Part shown: positions 1 to 6,880 of the stretch, one piece after another
Layout of the letters: every line of letters begins with the position of its first letter
How positions within the stretch are numbered: position 1 is the stretch's first letter
Assembly (NCBI RefSeq): GCF_005768555.2
Contig: NZ_VCHX02000155.1
Location: forward strand, 11,029-47,768
DNA length: 36,740 bases
Direction of reading: 5' to 3'
DNA from: Streptomyces sporangiiformans
Lineage (GTDB): Bacteria > Actinomycetota > Actinomycetes > Streptomycetales > Streptomycetaceae
Notes under the pieces: generated by a model
Told to the model about the DNA's origin: nothing
What the model saw: the letters and a program-made list of their open reading frames with translations, nothing else
The model's database searches: none
Position numbers and translations under genes: made by a program

Positions 1-1754
1 CCGGGCGGGAGCCGCCACGCGCAGAGGTACGCCTCCCCGCCCTGCACCCTCCACATCCAGTAGCGGTGCCCGTCATCGGACGAGCAGTCGCCGCTCGACC
101 CCTTGCGTGGGCTGGTCATCTGCATCAGGAACTCGTAGGGGTACGGCAGCGTGTCCCCCTTGTCGCAGTCCCAGGCGGCCATCAGATCGCCTTCCACGTC
201 GTCGCCCGAGCTCTTGGCGGGGAAACACCTGGCGGGGAGGAACTGTCGTTCCAGGCACAGGATCTTGGTGTCCGCGCCGCTGTCGTAAAGCCAATGGCTT
301 CGGTCCGGCCCACGGGGGCAGTCGCTGCCGTCGTCCTTGTTCGTGGACGTCACCTTCACATGGGCCTCGTAGGCCTCGCAGTTGACCCGCTTCGGCATCT
401 CGGCGCTCCACCTGCCCGTGAAGCTGTTCTTGTAGGCGTCGAGACAGTCCCCCGTACGCACGGCCGCGAATGCCCGGGCCGTCGGGTCGGGAGTCGGGGA
501 GTTCTCCGTGGTGCGCGTGGCCGTCGCGGTCACGGTGGCGGGCGAACCGGCGGCAGCGTCCGAGTCGTTGTCCCGGTCGGGCACCACCCAGAGCACGATC
601 AGGGCGGCCAGGATGCTCAGGACGACCGGCGGCACCAGCCACCAGACGCCCGAGAACCTCCTCCCCGGTCCGGCCGGTCCGCGCCCGAAGGGCAGGGGCG
701 GCCGGCCGCTCACGCGCAGCCGTGGATCCGGCGGCGGAGCCGCCCGCAGGTCCCGCGTCGGAGCGTCGCCGGCCGGGGACGCCACGGCCGCCGGGGTCGC
801 CGCGGCCGCCGGGCGCCGTTCCTCGAGGGCGCGCACCTCCGCCTCGTACGCCTCGATCAGGCGCAGCCACTGCGGCGGCAGCCAGGGCGCGCCGTCGGCC
901 GCGGCCCGCCGTGCGGCGACGGCCGGGGTCAGCTCGTCGAGCAGTTCGGCGGGGCCGGGGCGCCGCCCGGGGTCGTCGCGCAGGCAGCGTGTGACCAGCG
1001 GAGCCAGTTCGGGCGGCAGCCCGGCCAGGTCGAGATCGCCGCGCGAGACCTGGGCGAGCAGCCGGAGGGTGTCGCCGGTGTTCCGGTACGGCGGGCGGCC
1101 GGTGGCTAAGTGGAAGAGGGTGGCGCCGAGGGAGTAGACATCGGACGCGGCCGTCGACTCCTCGCCGCGGGCCTGCTCGGGGGACGTGTAGGCGATCGTC
1201 CCCAGGGTGAGCGTGGTGCGGGTGATGTCGATGGCCTGCGAGATGCCGAAGTCGATCAGCCGAGGACCGTCCAGAGGCAGCAGGATGTTCCCCGGTTTGA
1301 CGTCCCGGTGCACGACGCCCGCCTCGTGCAGGGCGAGCAGCGCCTCCGCCGCACCGGCCGCCACCCGGAGCACCGCGTCGGACGGCAGCGGCCCGCAGAG
1401 GCGCACCAGGTCGTGGAGCGAGGGGCCGGGGATGAACTCGGTGGCCAGCCAGGGCCGTTCGGCGTCCGGGTCGGCATCGACGACATTCGCTGTGGAGACG
1501 CCGCCGACCCGCCGCGCGACGCTCACCTCGCGGGCGAACCGCCTGCGGTCCGCGTCGCCCACCGGTCCTTCGGCGAGCAGGACCTTGACGGCGACGAGCC
1601 GCTCGCCGGGTGAGCGTGCGACATGGACGCGACTCATGCCGCCGGAACCGAGCCGCCCGAGGACGCGGTACGGCCCGATGCATTCGGGGTCGTCCGCTCC
1701 CGGAGGCAGCACATGTATGCCCCGGCCCTCACCCTTGCCCGCCCCGACGTTCAC
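1..1754 (-). CDS. Membrane-anchored Ser/Thr protein kinase (C-terminus cut by window edge)
   Basis: A Hanks-type eukaryotic-like Ser/Thr kinase that phosphorylates protein targets at the membrane. The visible 584 codons hold a Gly-rich loop (LGSGG, about residue 35), the ATP-anchoring Lys57 (VAVKVLL), the catalytic HRD (149-151, HRDVKPGN), DFG at 168-170 and an SPEQARG activation-segment end. After the kinase domain comes a Pro/Ala-rich linker, one transmembrane helix near residues 372-395, and an extracellular Cys-containing domain resembling the septum-formation/DUF4190-type tails of actinobacterial kinases. No stop codon appears before the window edge, so the tail is incomplete. I chose GTG 1754 because a G-rich ribosome site (GGGGGCAGG) lies just upstream and the protein then starts shortly before the kinase core. 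A rare TTA codon at 1107-1109 (Leu in the kinase C-lobe, HLATGRPPY) hints at bldA dependence. The kinase assignment is secure; substrate and sensory ligand are unknown. Confidence 0.95.
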   Translation of the reverse strand, partial: MNVGAGKGEGRGIHVLPPGADDPECIGPYRVLGRLGSGGMSRVHVARSPGERLVAVKVLLAEGPVGDADRRRFAREVSVARRVGGVSTANVVDADPDAERPWLATEFIPGPSLHDLVRLCGPLPSDAVLRVAAGAAEALLALHEAGVVHRDVKPGNILLPLDGPRLIDFGISQAIDITRTTLTLGTIAYTSPEQARGEESTAASDVYSLGATLFHLATGRPPYRNTGDTLRLLAQVSRGDLDLAGLPPELAPLVTRCLRDDPGRRPGPAELLDELTPAVAARRAAADGAPWLPPQWLRLIEAYEAEVRALEERRPAAAATPAAVASPAGDAPTRDLRAAPPPDPRLRVSGRPPLPFGRGPAGPGRRFSGVWWLVPPVVLSILAALIVLWVVPDRDNDSDAAAGSPATVTATATRTTENSPTPDPTARAFAAVRTGDCLDAYKNSFTGRWSAEMPKRVNCEAYEAHVKVTSTNKDDGSDCPRGPDRSHWLYDSGADTKILCLERQFLPARCFPAKSSGDDVEGDLMAAWDCDKGDTLPYPYEFLMQMTSPRKGSSGDCSSDDGHRYWMWRVQGGEAYLCAWRLPP

Positions 1755-1959
1755 GTCCTGCCCCCTGACGCCACACGTCCCTGTGCCACACGCCCGGCTG
1801 GAGATCACGCCCCCACTCGCCCGACCGCGATGGCCTCCCCTGCGTTCCACGCCTCCGCGCGGCGCCCTGGTTCCCCCGCGCCCGCGACAAAGGGGACAGA
1901 CCCAGCGGAGGATGACAGGGGTAAGGGGACCTGACTGTCCCCGGCACAGGATCGTCGAC

Positions 1960-1965
1960 CATACT
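1960..1965 (+). promoter_or_regulatory. Candidate -10 box for a leaderless transcript
   Basis: CATACT lies eight bases before the GTG at 1973, and no purine-rich ribosome site lies between them (the bases are GCCCGCT). This spacing fits a leaderless mRNA beginning at the GTG, a common arrangement in Streptomyces. No convincing -35 was found; a short GGGGAC/GTCCCC inverted repeat at 1925-1942 lies in that area. This is inference from sequence only. Confidence 0.4.
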
Positions 1966-1972
1966 GCCCGCT

Positions 1973-2548
1973 GTGGAGCAGCGTATTGGTTCGAACAGCC
2001 AGCCCCTGGACGCCGGCGTAGACCCGGCGTACATCCCCGGACTCACGTCACCCGCGTCCGCGGAGCCGGAAGACGCCGCCGAGCCGGAAGGCACCGAGGA
2101 GGCGGAGGACGTCGTCGAGCCCGAGGAGGCGGCACCCCCGGCAGCGGCAGCAGAGGAGGAGTCCGAGAAGGAACCCGACAAGGGTCCCGAGAAGGAACCC
2201 GACGAGGAACTCGCCCCCGATGGCCCCGTCTTCGAGGCCTCCGACCGCCGCGCGAAGATAGTCGCCGACCACAAGGGCGTACGACTGCGCCTGGACGACC
2301 AGGCGTGCGAGTTCCGCTGGGACGAGGTCGGGGCGATCGAGACGGAGTCCCCGCGCTTCGGCAAGCGGTTCACCATCACGGTGCATACCCCTGACCGCCG
2401 CTGGTACCCGATCGAGATCGAGGCGACGGCCAGGGCGCGCTTCGAGGAGTGGGAGTCGCAGCTCGACGAGGTCCTGGACGCCTACTTCGAGGACGGCGAG
2501 GACGCCGCCGCCGACGCCGGGAAGGACGCCGACGACGACTCCGACTGA
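1973..2548 (+). CDS. Small acidic protein with a C-terminal PH-like domain
   Basis: A 191-aa protein of unknown function. The first ~75 residues are an acidic, disordered Glu/Pro/Ala stretch (repeated EEA, EPD and EKEP motifs). Residues ~80-165 form a compact predicted beta-rich domain (FEASDRRAKIVADHKGVRL ... EFRWDEVGAIE ... EEWESQLDEVL), and the protein ends in another acidic tail. No signal peptide or membrane segment is seen. The folded part aligns by eye with the protein at 8161-8616: matching F-x-A-x-D-R, a V-x-D-x-x-G-V strand, EF-x-W, a VH-x-x-D turn and a closing EW-x-x-QL-x-x-VL helix. This resembles the bacterial PH-like fold, but I give no biochemical role. The start is GTG 1973, apparently leaderless. 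It is convergent with the carboxypeptidase gene, with six bases between the stops. Confidence 0.8.
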   Translation: MEQRIGSNSQPLDAGVDPAYIPGLTSPASAEPEDAAEPEGTEEAEDVVEPEEAAPPAAAAEEESEKEPDKGPEKEPDEELAPDGPVFEASDRRAKIVADHKGVRLRLDDQACEFRWDEVGAIETESPRFGKRFTITVHTPDRRWYPIEIEATARARFEEWESQLDEVLDAYFEDGEDAAADAGKDADDDSD

Positions 2549-2554
2549 GGCGCG

Positions 2555-3940
2555 CTAGCTGCAGTACTGGGCTTCCTTGCCGATCGACCGATACATGCAG
2601 TCCGAGTTCTCCAGCAGCTGCAGCACCGCGTCCCGGTTGCGGGACGTCTCCCGCTCGATGACCTCGTCGGGCGGGTAGAAGCCGCCGCCGGAGCTGGACG
2701 ACGGGTACATCTCGAAGGTGTAGCCGAAGATCTTCTGGCTGCCCCACAGATAGTCGTCGATCGAGCCGTCGGTGATGTACAGGTCGCTGGACTGCTCGGC
2801 GGTGTAGCCGTTGCTGGCGGCCATCTTCCTGCCGACGGTCGCGAAGGCGTTGCGGTCGTCGGCCGTCATGCCCGTCGTGGTGTCCGAGTAGGTGTAGCCG
2901 AAGGGCCACAGCACCAGCTCGCTGTACGTGTGGAAGTCGATGCCCGCCTTGATCTGCTGCTTGCCGCCGACGACCCGGCTGCGGACGAAGTCGGCGACGA
3001 CCTTCACCTCGGGCGCGGACTCGGCCGCCGGGCCCCGGTAGGTCTCGGAGGACGTCGAGCCGGACGAACCGCCGCAGCAGCCCCAGCGGTAGTTCCAGTT
3101 GCGGTTGAGGTCCGTGCCGACGTTCGACGAACCGCTGTTGGGCTGGCGGTTCTTGCGCCACGAGCGGTAGGAGCCGGACGCGATGTCGTACTCGCCGCCG
3201 TCCGGGTTGAGGTCCGGGACGATCCAGATCTCGCGGTTGTTCACCATGTTCGTGATCCGCGAGTCGGAGCCGTATCCGGCACCCAGCTCACGCAGCAGGT
3301 AGAGCGCCATCTCGACGGTGAGGTGCTCGCGCGCGTGCTGGTGGTGGGTGAACAGGACCTCGGGCTCGGACTCGTCGGTCCCGACGTTGTCGCTGATCTT
3401 GATGGCGACGATGTCGCGGCCCTGGTGCGATTTCCCGATCACCCGCTTGCTCATGATGCTCGGGTACGCGGAGAGCCGCTGGTTGATCTCCGTGTTCATC
3501 TCGGCGTAGTTGTGATAGCGCGCGTCGGCGGAGGGGAAGTCCAGGATGCTCGCGTCACGGCTGCTCGAACGGTCCGGGGCCGAGCCCAGCGGCGAGACCT
3601 CGTAGCCGAGCCCGCGCAGCTTCCGGACCTGGGACGCGCGGCCCGAGACCACGACGGTCTCCTCGTCGGCCTCGTCCACCGACACTCCGGTCCGGGCGAT
3701 GGCCGTACGGGTGGCGGCGGTGCTGTGGTGCAGATGGATCTCGTACTGGCGGATCTCGTCGGCGTCGGCGTCGGACGCGGGTGACGCGCCGGGGGCGCCG
3801 CTCGCGGTGGTCGTGGCGGTGATCGGGGCCGCGAGGGCCAGGGCGAGGAGGGCGGCGAGGGCGGCGGTGCGTCGCACGCGTCTGCTGCCGCTGTCGCCGC
3901 TGCTGCCGGTTGCGCCGCCGCCTTTGCTGCGAAGTCGCAT
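2555..3940 (-). CDS. Secreted M14 zinc carboxypeptidase
   Basis: A 461-aa exported metallocarboxypeptidase that removes C-terminal residues from peptides outside the cell. An Arg-rich N-terminus is followed by a hydrophobic signal segment (about residues 25-45), a propeptide-like region to ~135, then the M14 domain. Zinc ligands are H202 and E205 in HAREH and H337 in DFHTYSE; the catalytic Glu is E410 in YTFEMYP. The GTDLNRNW substrate-binding motif is at ~275-282. A CC pair at ~288 and Cys near the C-terminus suggest disulfides. ATG 3940 is chosen because AGGAG lies about six bases upstream and the signal peptide begins there; open frame further upstream lacks a ribosome site. The family includes the Streptomyces griseus carboxypeptidase and Thermoactinomyces carboxypeptidase T. 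It probably serves nutrient scavenging, alone in its transcription unit. Confidence 0.96.
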   Translation of the reverse strand: MRLRSKGGGATGSSGDSGSRRVRRTAALAALLALALAAPITATTTASGAPGASPASDADADEIRQYEIHLHHSTAATRTAIARTGVSVDEADEETVVVSGRASQVRKLRGLGYEVSPLGSAPDRSSSRDASILDFPSADARYHNYAEMNTEINQRLSAYPSIMSKRVIGKSHQGRDIVAIKISDNVGTDESEPEVLFTHHQHAREHLTVEMALYLLRELGAGYGSDSRITNMVNNREIWIVPDLNPDGGEYDIASGSYRSWRKNRQPNSGSSNVGTDLNRNWNYRWGCCGGSSGSTSSETYRGPAAESAPEVKVVADFVRSRVVGGKQQIKAGIDFHTYSELVLWPFGYTYSDTTTGMTADDRNAFATVGRKMAASNGYTAEQSSDLYITDGSIDDYLWGSQKIFGYTFEMYPSSSSGGGFYPPDEVIERETSRNRDAVLQLLENSDCMYRSIGKEAQYCS

Positions 3941-4313
3941 GAATTCTCCTAGGTTCTCCAGGAATTCCGGGATCTTCCGGAAGTGTGGGGATGGGAGCGG
4001 GGGGTGGTTCAGTGCGACGTGCCGGGGTCCGCCGTCGCAGTGACGGCGGACCCTGTGTGCGGGTGTGGCGCTCATCGTGGTGGCTTGGCATGAGCGGGTC
4101 AAGGGTGACGGGCGGCGAGGCGGGCAGTGTACGCGGAGGCGCGCGCCTCTACGCGGACCCGCCTCAAGGTGCACCCGCGCGTGTGACGGGCGGGTGCGTG
4201 GGCGACCCGTCAGCGGGGAGAGTGGCCGTTTGCGCAAGACGAGCAAGTCGAGCACGACGAGCACGACGAGCAAGACCGGCAAGACGAGCGAGGACCGGCT
4301 GATCGAGGCACGC
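3941..4313. other. Divergent intergenic region with two strong palindromes
   Basis: No gene was recognised between the divergent carboxypeptidase and RsbA-type genes. It contains a perfect 12-bp inverted repeat (left arm GGGTCCGCCGTC 4025-4036, right arm 4042-4053, loop GCAGT) and a perfect 14-bp palindrome GAGGCGCGCGCCTC at 4136-4149, flanked on both sides by ACGCG. Both genes read away from this region, so the 4025 hairpin is not positioned as a terminator for either; it may be an operator, or the end of an unannotated transcript. Confidence 0.55.
4230..4292 (+). repeat. Seven 9-bp degenerate tandem repeats before the RsbA-type gene
   Basis: Units of the type ACGAGCAAG recur with a 9-bp period from 4230 to 4292. 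The reading frame is open into the downstream gene and would encode a Lys/Thr/Ser-rich tract (KTSKSS, TTSTTSK). A TTG at 4230 with GGGGAG about nine bases upstream could make this the true N-terminus. Confidence 0.7.
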
Positions 4314-5243
4314 GTGAGCACCCAACAGGCCCACAACCAAAGGCCGTTCGACCATCGTATGGCCGTGTTCGGGTCGGACGGCGATTTCCTCGCGGCGGCG
4401 CTGCCCTTCATCGCCGAGGGGCTCGCGGCGCCCGGCGAGCCCCCGCCCGTGGCCATCGCCGACCCGGTCCGGCTCGGCCTCCTGCGCGAGGCGCTCGGCC
4501 CGGACGCCAAGGCCGTCGGCTTCATCCCGCACGCCGAGTGGTACACGGGCTCGGCGGCCAACGCCATCGCCCAGGGCGCCGGTTTCCTCGCCACGGGGGC
4601 AGGGCCCGGCGGCCGTATCCACCTCCTCATGGAGCCTCAGTGGGCGGGCCGGGCCGGCAGTTCGGCGCGCGAGACCACGGAGTGGATCCGCTACGAGGCG
4701 CTCGCGAACCTGCTGTTCGCGCCGTTCGCGGTGACGGTTCTGTGCGCGTACGACACCCGCACGGCGGGCCACGCCATCGTCGACGTCGCGCGCCGCGCCC
4801 ATCCCGACACACCGGTGTACGAGGAACCGGCCCGGCTCGTCCGCGAGTTGGACACCGTCGCACTACCGCCGCCCCCGCCCGAGGCCGAGCGCCTCATCGC
4901 CCCGGAGGTGAGCACCCTGAGCGAGCGGGCACGGGCGAGGGCTCGCGGACTCGGACCCGCCGACTCCGAGCTGTTCGCGGCGGCGGTCGCCTCGGCGCTG
5001 CTCACCGAGGCGACTGCATCACCGCTCACCGAGGCCCTGTTGTGGGGCGAGGGCCGCTCGTGCGTGTGCGAGCTGCGCACCCCCGCCCGCATCGGCGACC
5101 CGCTCGCCGGTTTCGTCCCGCCCGCTCCCGAGGTCGGGCCCTCCGGCCAGGGCCTGTGGTTCACCCGCCAGGTCTGCGCGTACGTGGACATCCGGGACCG
5201 GGAGGCGGGCGGTTCGCTGATCCGGATGCAGTACGCGCGTTAG
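4314..5243 (+). CDS. MEDS-domain / RsbA-type regulator with a degenerate ATPase domain
   Basis: A 309-aa cytosolic regulator of the RsbA anti-sigma family. The N-terminal ~190 residues match the MEDS sensory domain (FGSDGDFLAAALPFIAEGL near the start, a HAEWYTG element, GRIHLLMEPQW). The C-terminal ~100 residues resemble a GHKL/HATPase anti-sigma domain: DPLAGFVPP, the GQGLWF G2-like box and a closing VDIRD strand. The N-box Asn expected in EVxxN is absent, and the usual acidic D-x-G of the G1 box reads T-P-A (CELRTPARIG). It may therefore bind protein without phosphorylating. GTG 4314 is chosen because family members start a few residues before the FGSD-type motif and GAGG lies upstream; a TTG start at 4230 is the alternative. 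Likely role: partner-switching control of a stress sigma factor; no sigma or anti-anti-sigma gene is adjacent. Confidence 0.75.
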   Translation: MSTQQAHNQRPFDHRMAVFGSDGDFLAAALPFIAEGLAAPGEPPPVAIADPVRLGLLREALGPDAKAVGFIPHAEWYTGSAANAIAQGAGFLATGAGPGGRIHLLMEPQWAGRAGSSARETTEWIRYEALANLLFAPFAVTVLCAYDTRTAGHAIVDVARRAHPDTPVYEEPARLVRELDTVALPPPPPEAERLIAPEVSTLSERARARARGLGPADSELFAAAVASALLTEATASPLTEALLWGEGRSCVCELRTPARIGDPLAGFVPPAPEVGPSGQGLWFTRQVCAYVDIRDREAGGSLIRMQYAR

Positions 5244-5249
5244 CACAAG

Positions 5250-5309
5250 AAGAAGCCCCCGAAGAAGCCCCCGAAGCAGCCCACGAAGCAGCCCACGAAA
5301 AAGCCCACG
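5250..5309 (+). repeat. Five 12-bp tandem repeats after the RsbA-type gene
   Basis: Exactly five units with a 12-bp period: two copies of AAGAAGCCCCCG, two of AAGCAGCCCACG and one AAAAAGCCCACG. One frame would read Lys-Lys-Pro-Pro / Lys-Gln-Pro-Thr repeats, but no start codon or ribosome site fits, and the preceding gene stops at 5243. It resembles a coding low-complexity tail separated from a gene by a stop. Confidence 0.85.
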
Positions 5310-5387
5310 CGGCGGTACGCGTACGACCAACTTCCTTCACGGCATGCCCTCTTGTGCCTTCGCCCTCTTTACGCTTTCTTGATCGGC

Positions 5388-6716
5388 ATGGCTGACACCA
5401 CGGGAAAGCAAACGACAGGCGAGGCCATCACCAGCCCTCGTAAATCCAGTTGGAAGTACATCGGACCGGGCATCGTGGTCGCCGCCACCGGCGTCGGCGC
5501 GGGTGACCTCGTCGCGACACTCATCGCCGGCTCGAACTTCGGCTACACCCTCCTGTGGGCCGCCATCATCGGCTGTCTCGTCAAGATCTCCCTGGCCGAG
5601 GCGTGCGGCCGCTGGCACCTGTCCACCGGCCGCACCCTCTTCGACGGCTGGGCGAGCCTGGGCCGCTGGACGACGTACTTCTTCGTCGTCTACGTCGTGA
5701 TCTGGGGCTTCGTCTACGGCGCGGCGGCGATGTCGTCGTCCGGCCTGCCGCTCCAAGCCCTCTTTCCGGACGTCATGGACCTCAAGTGGTGGTCCGTCCT
5801 GACCGGCCTGGTGGGCCTGGTCTTCGTCTGGTTCAACAAGTACGCCGTCTTCGAGAAGGTCATGACGGTGCTGGTGGGCGTGATGTTCGTGGTCACGGTC
5901 TACCTGGCGATCCGTGTCACTCCGAACATCGGCGAAGCCTTCGCGGGCCTGCTCCCGGTCCTGCCCGACGAGAAGGACTCGGTCCTCAACACCCTCGGTC
6001 TGATCGGCGGCGTGGGCGGCACCATCACCCTTGCCGCGTACGGCTATTGGGTCAACGCGAAGGGCTGGACGAACACCGGCTGGATGAAGGTGATGCGCCT
6101 CGACAACCGCGTCGCGTACGCCACCACCGGCATCTTCGTCATCGCCATGCTCTTCGTCGGCGCCGAACTCCTCCACTCCGCGAACGTGGCCATCGCGAGT
6201 GGCGACAAGGGCCTCATCCAGCTCGGGGACATCCTGGCGGACGAATACGGCACGGCGACGTCGAAATTCTTCCTCATCGGCTTCTTCGCCACGTCCTTCA
6301 CCTCGCTGATCGGCGTCTGGCACGGCGTGAGCCTGATGTTCGCGGACTTCGTGGAGCGCTACCGTGCGCGCCGCAAGGCGACGGGCGAGCCGGTCGCCTC
6401 CGCCGAGGAAGTGGCGTCCGGCGCCCGCGAGAAGTCCTGGCCCTTCCGCGCCTACCTTCTCTGGCTGACCTTCCCGCCGATCGTCCTCCTCTTCCAGGGG
6501 CAGCCCTTCCGTCTGATCATCCTGTACGGCGTCCTGGGCGCGGCTTTCATGCCCTTCCTCGCCCTCACCCTCGTCTGGCTCCTCAACTCCTCGCGCACAC
6601 CCGCGGAATGGCGCAACGGCATCCTCAGCAATGTCATGCTGGTGATCGCGGGCCTGCTCTTCGTCGTCCTGTGCGTGAAGCAGATCTGGGACCAGCCGTG
6701 GTCGGAGTTCTTCTGA
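5388..6716 (+). CDS. Nramp-family (divergent) metal transporter
   Basis: A 442-aa polytopic membrane protein with roughly 11 predicted helices and the overall Nramp layout: WKYIGPGIVVAATGVGAGD opening TM1, then a TM1-like repeat and a long loop (RARRKATGEP...) before the last helices. Canonical Nramp metal importers carry DPGN in TM1 and MPH in TM6. Here TM1 reads GVGAGD and the TM6 region reads TLAAYGYWVNAKG, so neither metal-binding motif is present. Mn/Fe uptake should therefore not be assumed; a different cation such as Mg, or another substrate, is possible. ATG 5388 is chosen as the first ATG before the hydrophilic N-tail (MADTTGKQTTG); the ribosome site is weak. A TTG at 5352 is the alternative. 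It appears to be monocistronic. Confidence 0.85.
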   Translation: MADTTGKQTTGEAITSPRKSSWKYIGPGIVVAATGVGAGDLVATLIAGSNFGYTLLWAAIIGCLVKISLAEACGRWHLSTGRTLFDGWASLGRWTTYFFVVYVVIWGFVYGAAAMSSSGLPLQALFPDVMDLKWWSVLTGLVGLVFVWFNKYAVFEKVMTVLVGVMFVVTVYLAIRVTPNIGEAFAGLLPVLPDEKDSVLNTLGLIGGVGGTITLAAYGYWVNAKGWTNTGWMKVMRLDNRVAYATTGIFVIAMLFVGAELLHSANVAIASGDKGLIQLGDILADEYGTATSKFFLIGFFATSFTSLIGVWHGVSLMFADFVERYRARRKATGEPVASAEEVASGAREKSWPFRAYLLWLTFPPIVLLFQGQPFRLIILYGVLGAAFMPFLALTLVWLLNSSRTPAEWRNGILSNVMLVIAGLLFVVLCVKQIWDQPWSEFF

Positions 6717-6770
6717 TGACCCGTGGTCCCGGAGGACGGGCTGGTCGGTCTTCCCGGATAGAGTGAGGCC

Positions 6771-6848
6771 CGGCCGCGACTGGCGTGGGTGGATGACCAC
6801 CGGGGAGCGGTCGTGATCCGACGCGAGCGTCGACCGCCTGGGCGCCTT
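6771..6848 (+). promoter_or_regulatory. ZTP (pfl-motif) riboswitch
   Basis: The leader carries the two conserved blocks of the pfl/ZTP aptamer: a 5' part with GACTGGCG, a GGTGG/CCACC hairpin and GGGGAGCG, then a variable stem (GGTCG ... CGACC) and the 3' conserved CCGCCTGGGCGCC. The class binds ZMP/ZTP (AICAR ribotides) and activates genes of purine and one-carbon metabolism. It ends about 30 bases before the start codon of an AICAR transformylase, the expected target. The expression platform may be translational, because the ribosome site GAGGAGG follows at 6866-6872. Confidence 0.9.
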
Positions 6849-6880
6849 TCGTCAGCGATGTCCGCTGAGGAGGCCGTGCC

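Noticed and set aside
73..1683. Alternative minus-strand frame of 536 codons in the kinase region
   Set aside because: The frame containing HRDVKPGN, DFG and SPE is different and continuous; this one is Arg/Pro-rich with no motif.
4025..4053. Terminator for the carboxypeptidase or RsbA-type gene
   Set aside because: Both genes read away from the hairpin, so it does not lie downstream of either.
5250..5309. CRISPR-like array
   Set aside because: The units are 12 bp and adjacent, with no spacers; these are simple tandem repeats.
5337..6800. Open frame of ~487 codons on the minus strand opposite the Nramp gene
   Set aside because: The translated product is an Asp/Glu/His-rich string with no fold signature, complementary to a membrane protein.
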